In this document: piece after piece, positions 35,019-43,484 of the stretch
Layout: each line of letters begins with the position of its first letter
Numbering within the stretch: the first letter of the stretch is position 1
Assembly: GCA_037127255.1 (NCBI GenBank)
Contig: JBANSL010000007.1
Coordinates: 65,308,038-65,372,037, forward strand
Origin: Persicaria tinctoria
Lineage: Eukaryota; Streptophyta; Magnoliopsida; Caryophyllales; Polygonaceae
Direction: 5' to 3'
DNA length: 64,000 bases
Position numbers and translations under genes: made by a program
The notes under the pieces: model-generated
Told to the model about the DNA's origin: nothing
Seen by the model: only the letters and a program-made list of their open reading frames with translations
Database searches by the model: none

Positions 35019-35204
35019 GAGCATCCCCAAGAGATTCACCATCTTCATTTTTTGGAGAATATTGAAATGGTTTTTGACCTAAGAGCTTCCCCATTATATT
35101 ATCCAAAATAGAGAATGGAAAGAAAATATGGAGATCATTCCCTAAATATGAAAAAAACTCCACATATTTTGGAGATTGTTTTAGGGAAGCTCTTGGACAT
35201 TCTC
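35019..35204. mobile_element. Tourist/PIF-Harbinger-like MITE, 186 bp
   Basis: The ends are GAGCATCCCCAAGAG and the complement of GAGAATGTCCAAGAG. The flanks are TTA on both sides (35016-35018, 35205-35207). It lies about 250 bp upstream of the DC1 gene start, so it is part of that gene's promoter region. Confidence 0.65.
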
Positions 35205-35452
35205 TTATAATACTAATTTAGCCTCATTTCTAGATATTTTCCAAAATAGTTTGATTGTTTGTTTATTTTTAAAAAGAATTTAAATATTTTTTACTAATTT
35301 AAAAAAATTATATGTTTTTGGCTCTCTTCATTTTGTTAGTGTTGATAGGTTTGGGTCCATAGAAACATGCCAACCGAAACTAATTAAGAAACACTATTCG
35401 ATTGATAGGTACGTGCGCGGTTACAACTCTCTCTAAATTCAGCATAAGTGAG

Positions 35453-37048
35453 ATGTCGGTGGAATTCACAGAGCTTCAGCAACCAGTGATAATAGCAACT
35501 AAGGGGCTTCCCTGCACTGGCAAGTCTGAAATTGCTAGGATTATAGGTTGGTGGGCGCGATGTCCGGTGTTATACAATGATCTGTTTCTGGATGCACTGT
35601 CTATGGAAAACGGCTACACTGCTGAGTTATTACCCTCCCCGGAAGAAGCTGAGCGCCTCCACCGTCTCTCCTTTGACGCGCTCTGCAAAGCTACATCTGA
35701 CACCCTACGATGGGGTGCAGAAGACCAATACAAGCGTTACAAGTGCGTTGTCTTCAAGTCCCGTCTCTGCTTTACTTTCGAGGTAGATCAACTACTACAA
35801 CTCGCTAGGGAGCATGGCTGTGTAATGATCCTCATCATCGAGTTTAGGGTGAAGAACGAGTACCGCTTCCGGCTCAAATTGGAACGTAAATTGGAGTCAG
35901 GGGGGCAGAAGGAGTGGTATAAGCCGAGAAGTTGGAAGGACATGGAGAAGGCCATGGAGGATTATGATTCTAATAATTGGGATCGTCAATTACTCGATAC
36001 CATCGGTGGTGATCATGGCCTTCCTTGGGTGACAAGGCTTGTGTTAAACCCATTTGATTATCTCTACCATGTTCCATATCCATCTGTTCCCAATCATACT
36101 CTACACATTATTAATTTTCTCCTGCGTCAGGTTGAATTGAGAGATGATGGCTTGACCATACGAGACTTATTTGTCGAGGGTCGATATGCAATAGTGCAGT
36201 ACAAGGAAGTGGGACGGTATTTGAGGGAGAAGATATTCAAAGGCCCTCGCTCTAGAGGAGTTTGCGATCACAAGTATCTTTGCTATGCATGTCATAAAGG
36301 TGTTGATCCTTGTTCTTGCGTCTTCAAATATTGCGAGGAGCTTGAATCTGATGTTGATGATGAAGGGAACCCCTACTATTGTGGGGTATGCGAAGAAAGA
36401 GTTGTTTTAGGGCAGCTTGTCTATGCTTGTCAAACTTGCACTCTCACATTGCATCAATCATGCGCGGAGCTATTGGATAATAATGTCACCCTTGAAGGCT
36501 TTGAAGATATTGAAATTTTGAGAACTTACCCCAAAAGCCTTCTGCCGGGGCATGCTTGCAAGTCGTGCTTGGAAGGAGGTAAGGACTTCTCACGTGGATG
36601 CAGATCCTGTAATTTCCAAACACATTTGAAATGTCGTGTGTTACCGACTATTGTTAACCATGATTGCCACGACCACTCTCTATTCTTGAGATTTAAACGT
36701 ACGTATAAATGCAAGGCATGTGGAACCGATCGACGACGTACATTTGGATGCACATATGTCTGTTATATCTGTCGTAATTATTATGACATAGAATGTCTTT
36801 CTCTGGTTAGAGAAGTGGAGGAGCATGAGCATGGAAGACACCAACATTTATTGAAACTCATCTACTCACGTGATGGAAAAGACAAAGAGGAAGCCTATTG
36901 GTGCGACATCTGCTACAAGGACATCGATCCCCAAAATTGGTTTTATTCTTGCCAAGACTGCCCATATTTGGAAGCTCATCCAGAATGCGTAAGACTTTCG
37001 ATCAAGAGGAGAACATTGCAACTTAACTCATCTGAAAGCTCCGTGTGA
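35453..37048 (+). CDS. P-loop NTPase/kinase-like and DC1 (C1-type Cys/His zinc finger) fusion protein
   Basis: A 531-aa intact, apparently intronless reading frame. I chose the ATG at 35453 (MSVEFTELQQ), which is the first in-frame methionine. Residues 12-25 form a beta strand and Walker A loop (IIATKGLPCTGKS, P-loop 18-25). An acidic/aromatic segment (35-60) and an alpha-rich region to about 265 are compatible with a small-molecule or nucleotide kinase of the AAA_33 type. A clear Walker B is not obvious; VMILIIEF at 124-131 is a candidate strand. The C-terminal half has four DC1-like modules: C310/C313-C326/C329-H334/C337; C369/C372-C383/C386-H391/C394; C420/C423-C437/C440-C448; C484/C487-C500/C503-H509/C512. 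DC1 domains are plant-specific zinc-binding folds linked to signalling and defence. No signal peptide or membrane segment is seen. Function and substrate are not known to me, and expression is unproven. Confidence 0.85.
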   Translation: MSVEFTELQQPVIIATKGLPCTGKSEIARIIGWWARCPVLYNDLFLDALSMENGYTAELLPSPEEAERLHRLSFDALCKATSDTLRWGAEDQYKRYKCVVFKSRLCFTFEVDQLLQLAREHGCVMILIIEFRVKNEYRFRLKLERKLESGGQKEWYKPRSWKDMEKAMEDYDSNNWDRQLLDTIGGDHGLPWVTRLVLNPFDYLYHVPYPSVPNHTLHIINFLLRQVELRDDGLTIRDLFVEGRYAIVQYKEVGRYLREKIFKGPRSRGVCDHKYLCYACHKGVDPCSCVFKYCEELESDVDDEGNPYYCGVCEERVVLGQLVYACQTCTLTLHQSCAELLDNNVTLEGFEDIEILRTYPKSLLPGHACKSCLEGGKDFSRGCRSCNFQTHLKCRVLPTIVNHDCHDHSLFLRFKRTYKCKACGTDRRRTFGCTYVCYICRNYYDIECLSLVREVEEHEHGRHQHLLKLIYSRDGKDKEEAYWCDICYKDIDPQNWFYSCQDCPYLEAHPECVRLSIKRRTLQLNSSESSV

Positions 37049-37388
37049 AGAATATATATGGGGCCTTTTATGTTATTTCAAAAGCATAAATTCATTACAA
37101 CTTTAATTTTCTCTCTACTTCTATTGTTCTTTATGATCTTTGTTGTAACAAAGCCATCAGGGATAGCTCATGGGCATGAAGCTCACGTGGTAGGTACTCA
37201 TAAAGTGAGATTCTCACTCTATAACGTTTTATTTGGGGATTGCTTCCTAAGGGCCTCTGGCCGCCGCATTGAATGAAGTGATTTACATTTATTAAAGTTC
37301 CCAATTTTGTATTTCTTTCTTCATCATTTTCACTGTTAGGTGCAATGATTCCTTCGTTTATACTAGTTGTTGTTTTAATTCTTCGTAT
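37049..37388 (+). other. DC1 gene 3' flank, possibly overlapping a relic copia LTR
   Basis: The region after the stop codon is AT-rich. It ends TTCTTCGTATGATATTAGAG. The last part (TGATATTAGAGC at 37388) resembles a tRNA-iMet primer site after an LTR end, as in element A (TTCTTCATA then TGGTATTAGAG). The DC1 3' UTR may therefore run into an old copia LTR. No polyadenylation signal can be assigned with confidence. Confidence 0.4.
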
Positions 37389-38192
37389 GATATTAGAGCA
37401 ATAAGATGAAGATCGATTTGTATTTGTGAACCAAGTTGATAATTGATGTTTCATGTTGCTAACAACTGGAATTCCGACTCGAGAATTCAATTGACAGAAC
37501 CATCTCAAGGTAATCTTGCCTTGGTAACCCTTTATATTTGTCTACTTTAGATGATCCTAATGCTCAGCTTGTTGTTATTCCTTTCAAAGCCACAAATTAT
37601 ATGACATAGAGTAGAGGGTTTGTTATGGATCTTGGAGTTAAATGCAAGCTAGAATTCATAAATGGTAGTTGTGCAAAATTGAGTGCTGAGTCTGTGGATT
37701 TACAAAGCTGGAATAGAGTTGATTTACTAGTTAGAGGCTGGTTATTGAATTTCATGAACAAAAACGTAGATGAGGGGTTCATAGTTGTGGATTCAACTAA
37801 ACAATTATGGGATGAGATTGTAGAAAGATATAGATAGTCTATAATGCACCACATATTTATCGTTAGAAGAAAATTGGGAAATGTTTCCGAGGGAAGAATG
37901 AATTTAGCAGAGCTTTATAATACACCCAAGAAGTACTGGGATGAACATCAAGTTCTTGAAGGAGTCCCTGAGTGTACATGTAGAATTATGAGCCATTGCT
38001 CGTGCAATTTGATGAAGAAAATTTCATAGGTAGAATCTACAAACAAATTGATGCAGTTGTTGGTGAGATTGAATGATGGATATGAAGCTGCTAAGAAATA
38101 ACTTCTTGTCATGGATGCATTACCGACTCATAATAGAGCTTATTACATTTTTCAACAAGTTAAGAGGGGAAATGAACCCTCATTAGAAGCAT
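37389..38192 (+). pseudogene. gag: Degenerate copia gag relic (retrotran_gag_3/UBN2 type)
   Basis: Frames include CKLEFINGSCAKLSAE, RVDLLVRGWLLNFMNKNV and STKQLWDEIVERYR (37625-37837), then LARLND/VMDALPTHNRAYYIFQQV-like sequence (38060-38165) in other frames. This is the gag of a copia element related to element A, with many stops. It has a second copy at 62207-62920. Confidence 0.65.
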
Positions 38193-38306
38193 GATTGGTT
38201 TTATTATTGGAAAGATTGTCTATATTTTGAAGCTCATCCAGAATGCGTAAGACTTTCGATCAAGAGGAGAACATTGCAAATTAGCTCATCAGAAAGCTCC
38301 GTGTGA
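38193..38306 (+). pseudogene. Duplicated 3' fragment of the DC1 gene
   Basis: The last 37 codons of the DC1 gene are repeated with the frame and stop codon kept: WFYYWKDCLYFEAHPECVRL and a tail ending SSESSV-stop. Relative to the parent, the cysteine at position 500 is replaced by tryptophan, so the fourth module's zinc site would be broken. It has no start and no upstream exons. Confidence 0.8.
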
Positions 38307-38658
38307 AGTATATATATGGGACTTTTTATGTTAATTCAAAAGTTTAATTTCATTCAGATATAAATTTTCTCTCTATTTCTATCGTTCTTTATGATCTTTA
38401 TTGTAACAAAGCCGTCGAGGCTAGCTCATGAGCATGTAACTCACGTGGTAGGTACTCACAGAGTGAGATTCTCACTCCATAATGTTTTTTTGGGATTGTT
38501 TCCTAAGAGCCTTTGGCTGCGAATGAAGTGATTTACATTTATTAAAGTTCCCTCTTTTTTATTTCTTGCTTCATCGTTTTCACGGTTAGGTGCAGTGATT
38601 CCTTGTTTTCTAGTTGTTTTTAATTCTTCACATGATATTAGAGCAATAAGATGGAGAT
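38307..38658 (+). repeat. Tandem duplication, copy 2 left part
   Basis: It matches 37049-37408 (DC1 3' flank) and stops at GAGAT, the TSD of element A. Copy 2 continues at 62202. Confidence 0.8.
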
Positions 38659-38953
38659 TATGAGAGATCATAGGCTCCTATATGTGTGGGTAAAATGCAA
38701 GTGAACATAGAGGATCATTCCTCTCCCTCACTGGACGTCTTCACCAACAACTTAGATGGAGGTGTTTTGGTGGGAAAGTGAGGACACGTGGTTGGTGGAG
38801 AATGATTTGGTTGTTACTCTAGCTGCTGTATAAATATGGCTCTCTCCTTCCTCTTGTAATCAATTTTGACGGATTAATTCACAATAAAGATTTCCCCCTT
38901 TCTCTCAATTCTGTGTTTCCTCCATAGCAAGATCTTGAATCTAGTTCTTCATA
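38659..38953 (+). repeat. Element A 5' LTR
   Basis: 295 bp. A TATAAATATGG promoter-like box is at about 38831 and an AATAAAG poly(A)-like signal at about 38883. It is about 90% identical by eye to the 3' LTR. Confidence 0.85.
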
Positions 38954-38964
38954 TGGTATTAGAG
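38954..38964 (+). promoter_or_regulatory. Element A primer binding site (tRNA-iMet type)
   Basis: TGGTATTAGAG, one mismatch from the copia consensus TGGTATCAGAG, lies directly after the LTR. Confidence 0.75.
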
Positions 38965-39021
38965 GGGGGAATTATCCTGACATTTTTTGCTTGTTTGTCT
39001 ATGTTGTTGTGAGATTCGGCC

Positions 39022-40227
39022 ATGACATATGCATCTGTATTGACGATTAACGGAGGAGATCCAGGTGTGTTAGTGGCGTTGAATGATTCTTTGACGCTTG
39101 CTAATTCCGACAATCTAGGTGCACAACTTGTGGCGGTCTTGTTAAACAACGTCAACTTTCTCAGTTGGAGTCGAAATGTGAAGATGACGCTTAGCGAAAA
39201 ATTCAAGATTGGATTGATTAATGGATCGTGCCTCTTTCTAGCGGCGGGGTCATCGCTTCATCAACGTTGGATTCAAGCAAATGACATGGTCAGGTGCTGG
39301 CTATTGAATTCGATGGAGAGCTCAATTTCTGAATCTTTTGTCTATGCCAGTTATGCGCGTGAGCTCTGGGCAGAAATTATGAAGAGGTATGGTCAATCTA
39401 ACACACCTCTTTTGTATCAGCTTAAGAAGCCACATAGTACTATGGAACAAGGATCTGATTCTGTTGGTGATTACTTTGGGAAACTTAAGAAATTATAGGA
39501 TGAAATTCTTAGTATTGAAGGTGTTCCCGAGTGTCGATGCGGTGCTATGGATAGATGCACATGTCTTGTTATCAAGAAGATGGTGGAGAGGAATACTAAT
39601 AACAAGATTATGCAATTTCTCATGGGCCTGAACGACGAATATGACACTGCGAGAAATCAGATCTTAGGGATGGATAATATGCGAACGATGAATAGAGAAT
39701 TTTATCTTGTTTCGCAAGTGGAACAATGTGGTGGAGGTAAAGGTGCTTCTGATTCAAAGAAAAATGAAGATAACACTACTCTGAATGCTAACAGACAAGG
39801 GATGGTTAACTGGAAAATGGATTCAGAGGTGAAGAAAAGCAAAGAGGATTTCAATAAGTGTGATTGATGTGGCAATAAAGGACATGTGAAGGACACATGT
39901 TACAAGTTGCACGGTTTTCCCAAGTGTGATATATGTGGAAATAAAGGTCATGTGAAGGACCAGTGCTATAAACTCTATGGATATCATGAGAAGGGGAAGG
40001 AAGCTGAGTGGAAAGAGTAAAGGAAGGCTTCTGTAAATGCTGCTGAGATGAGCACTGAGAGCCCCATAGATGATGTTCCTCATTTTGATCCAGCTCTTGT
40101 GAATGTTGTATGCAAGGAGTTGATGAAGAACATGAAAGAAAAGCAAGTGCAAGGAGAAGGTGATGCTTACTTTACTACTGCAAACTTCTCAGGTAATTAT
40201 AATCCATCAAGAGCTTTAATGATTGAA
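39022..40227 (+). pseudogene. gag: Element A gag
   Basis: ATG at 39022. An N-terminal block LNNVNFLSWSRNVKMTLSEK and then FLMGLNDEYDTARNQILGMD match copia-type gag (retrotran_gag_3/UBN2). Two CX2CX4HX4C zinc knuckles follow in tandem (around 39862-39905 and 39928-39970). In-frame stops at 39496 (TAG), 39865 (TGA, replacing a residue in the first knuckle) and 40018 (TAA) inactivate it. Otherwise one frame runs from 39022 to 40392. Confidence 0.8.
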
Positions 40228-41579
40228 AAAGATATTGGTAGAAATTTTTGGATAGTGGATACAGGTGCTACTGATCACATGCTTTATGATCCTAATATGC
40301 TTGATCTTATGAAGAAGCTTGCAGTCCTAATTAGAGTAGCACTGCCTGATGATTATGTGGTACGTAGTAGTCGATACTGTGGGATGAGTTAAATTTTCTG
40401 ATGATCTTGTTCTGAGAAATGTGTTGCTCGTACCTTCGTTTAAGCATAATTTGCTATCTATGGGAAGGTTACTTGAAGGCAGTGGGTTAATGGAAATGTT
40501 CACTACTGATCATTGCATTTTTCAGGACCTTTCCACTAAAATGATCGTGGGAAAAGGATTGCGTACTAGAGGATTATACATTGTTCAAGCTGCAGCCTCT
40601 GGAGTAGGAGGTGGAGGTTACTCAAATCCAGAGTTTTTAGACAATAGTGCCTTCAAAGGAACACAAATAATGGAGATTCCCAGTACTGATCTTGATCTCA
40701 TTCATGCGATACTTGGTCGTAGTTCTTTGTCGAAAATTAGACATATAGATGCTTTCGAACATTTGAATTATCTGAATTTTACTTGTGACAGTTTTGTGTT
40801 GGCTAAACAATACAGGTTTTGTTTTGAGAGAAGTTCATCTATTGCTTCTAATGCTTTTAATCTCGTTCACCTTAATGTATGGGGTCCATATAAGACACCA
40901 TCTTTGGAAGGTGCTAAGTACTTTCTAATGATTCTAGATGATGGTAGCAGATTTATGTGGACATATCTATTTTCCAGCAAGCTGCAAGTTCTTGGGATTA
41001 TTAAGCACATTCTTGCTTATCTTCATAGACAGTTTGGTGTGATAGTTAAAGCGTTCAGGAGTGACAATGGCTTCAAATTTGTCCAGAAGTCATGTCAGAA
41101 TTTATTAGCTGAAAAGGGTATTGTTCATCAAAGGAGTATCCCTGATGTTCCTCAACATAATGGAAGGGTTGAGCGGAAACATCGGCACTTGATTGAGACT
41201 GCTCATGCCATGAGGATCCATGCTAGTCTCCCAATTAGGTTTTGTGGAGATTGTGTGACTGCAACAACTAAGGTCATCAATCTGATGTCAACCTCTGTGC
41301 CAGATTGGAAGGTACCTTACGAAGTTTTATTTCGAAAAGCTGCATATTACAGAGGGATAATGGTACTTGGTTGCCTCAGTTTTGCTAAGATAAGAGAAAG
41401 TAACAGAGATAAGTTTGGCAATCAGTTGAGGAAATGCGTTTTTTTTGGGGTATCCTGGTCACATGAAAGGATACAAGTTGTTGGAACTAGGGACAAATAA
41501 AGTTGTTTTCAGCAAGGATGTGATTTTCAAAGAAAGTGTGTTTCCTTATTCTGAACAACACACTACGCCAGCTCCCATT
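40228..41579 (+). pseudogene. pol: Element A pol, protease and integrase part
   Basis: The protease active site is WIVDTGATDHML (about 40249). A frameshift near 40390 leads to the integrase. LVHLNVWGPYKTPSLEG shows the first catalytic Asp replaced by Asn. RSDNGFKF and NGRVERKH keep the second Asp and the Glu. A second frameshift occurs near 41450. Element F interrupts the frame at 41580. Confidence 0.8.
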
Positions 41580-42652
41580 TGTTGTGAGCTGAATTTGCCA
41601 TGTTTTACACCTACTTTTATATCGATTTCTGCATACATTGCATGCATTTGGGTTAGAATAATACAGAATCTGTGTATTTTACACTTATTTGCAATATATG
41701 GAGGTCTACACAAGTTTTGGTTATATTTCGCAGAAATCGGACGCACTTTGGAGCTTAAAGGAAACTCATGGAGAAGCTAAGAATGGTGCAGCTGGAGAAA
41801 TGGCCATTTTTCGGTATTCATCATTCGGAATAAAGCTTTGATGTCTTCATGAAAGTTGTATCCCTCGAAAAGAGCTTTCCAACGCATGGTCCTATGCGTC
41901 AATCCGACAAACGAGGACTCGGGAAAGTGCGTTTTAAGAACAGAGCAGAAAGCCAAGAGAACTCTACTCGAGATCGACTAGCATCTACTCGATCTCGACG
42001 AGTGCTGGTCGAGCAGAGCTGATCGAGGACACTGAGTCAGAGACAACCCGACTCCGGAACCTTACTCGATCTCGAGTACCTCTAGTCGAGATCGACGACA
42101 CTTCGGAGCCATGTCCGGAGTCGACGAGCTGTGCCAAGCCGAGAAGCCGAGGACGAAGACGTAGACCACCTCTACTCGATACAGAGTAGCCGTAGTTGAT
42201 ATCGACCAGACCTCCGAGCCATGTCCAAGCCTTGTCGAGCAGAGTCACCCAGCCAGACCAAGTCGACGAACCCTGGTACTCGATATCGAGTAGCCGTGGT
42301 CGATATCGAGTAGACATGTCGAGCCGCATTACTCGGTTTGAGCAGTCCGAGTAGAGCTGGGATTCCTTGGGCACGAAGGATGTCGAGTGGGCCGAGATCT
42401 ATCATCATCTATCTATGGAAGTAAGATCTATCAACATGAAGACATATTACCTAGTTTAGATATAGTTTTCCTTTAAAGATTTATTTTCTTTAAGCAATTT
42501 ATTTATCTTTAAGCTTTAAGTAGATATAGATAGAAGATTCTATCCTTGATTAGCAAGGATTAGAAGGCTATAAATAAAGCCCTAGGGGGCTGATTTTCAT
42601 TCATTCAAGAAAAGTCGTCTTAGGGCGCAAGGAGGAAGGAGAGGGAGGAGGC

Positions 42653-42684
<32 letters not shown>

Positions 42685-43401
42685 AGAGAGGAGGAACGTT
42701 TGGAAGGTTTTGTAAGTTTTAGTTTATTTTATGTCAAAGTTAATTTCTTTCATCATGTTTGCTTTCTAATTTTCCTTCTTCTAGGGTTGGGGTGATCCCA
42801 ACATAGATATGTTTGTTTGATTTATGAATTCATGATTTTGTGTGTCTTTATTATCATCTACCTATGTGCTTAATCCTTTGCGACAGTCGAGGACAATTCC
42901 TTATTTGCAATTATGAAGCGAAAGTGAATTAATTATGAATTTGGATAGTAATTAGGCTTTGCCTGCGAAAGTTGGTTGATCCTAATTAAGAAAAGGTAGT
43001 AACACTTAGGGTTTATGCAAAAGCCTCTATAATCCTATTTGTTAATAACGAAAGTTATTTGATATAAAGCATGCATCTTTATGTGATTTATGATCTACAC
43101 ATATGTTTATTGTTGTGGTGATCCCTAACCTTGGAAGTTTGCATCTTCATTTGTTTTATTTTATTATATTTATTCGGCACATATTCTACCCAACACCAAC
43201 CACCATTCCCTCTCCATCCATCGACATCGACCCCTCTATTCTTTGTCGACAACAACCTCCCCACTTTTTCCCGCTATCCCTGAACCCTAAAACACACTAA
43301 ACCTAGAACCGTTGACTTCTCTCCTGAGGACGAACCTGACTCCACTATCCTATAGCGGGGTCTTGACTACAAATTTATTTGGTCGAGAAACCCTCTCGTC
43401 A
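41580..43401 (+). repeat. Element F 5' LTR
   Basis: 1822 bp, with a TCGA array at about 41965-42395 and a (GA)n-rich tract at about 42640-42690. Confidence 0.85.
41960..42395. repeat. CTCGATCTCGA-type array, element F 5' LTR
   Basis: Multiple units such as TACTCGAGATCGACTAG, CTACTCGATCTCGACGAG, GTACTCGATATCGAGTAG and GTGGTCGATATCGAGTAG, many of them perfect or near palindromes around TCGA. The 3' LTR copy is shorter here by about 120 bp. Confidence 0.75.
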
Positions 43402-43404
43402 AAT

Positions 43405-43422
43405 TGGCGCCGTTGCCGGGGA
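43405..43422 (+). promoter_or_regulatory. Element F primer binding site (tRNA-Asp type)
   Basis: TGGCGCCGTTGCCGGGGA is a full 18-base match to the complement of plant tRNA-Asp, 3 bases after the LTR. Confidence 0.85.
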
Positions 43423-43484
43423 AGCTATCATTCGCGCCTTAGGTAGTCAGTTCTCACGTTCTCTTTGAGTTACTTTGCAGGTGT

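Larger units (their letters stand above)
36938..38192. repeat. Tandem duplication, copy 1 (DC1 3' end plus copia relic)
   Basis: The unit runs from inside the last DC1 module (TGGTTTTATT) through the 3' flank and a copia gag relic. Copy 2 begins at 38193 and is about 88-90% identical by eye. Confidence 0.8.

Noticed and set aside
35453..36250. N-terminal half of the DC1 gene as an NB-ARC resistance protein or a toxin-type (zeta) kinase
   Set aside because: Only the P-loop is shared; no kinase-2, GLPL or MHD motifs and no LRRs, and no zeta-specific residues can be confirmed by eye.
37058..37276. Small membrane-protein-like frame after the DC1 gene
   Set aside because: It lies in the 3' flank/LTR-like sequence, is disrupted in the duplicated copy and lacks independent support.
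42000..42408. Minus-strand frames over the element F LTR array
   Set aside because: By-products of TCGA repeats in an LTR.
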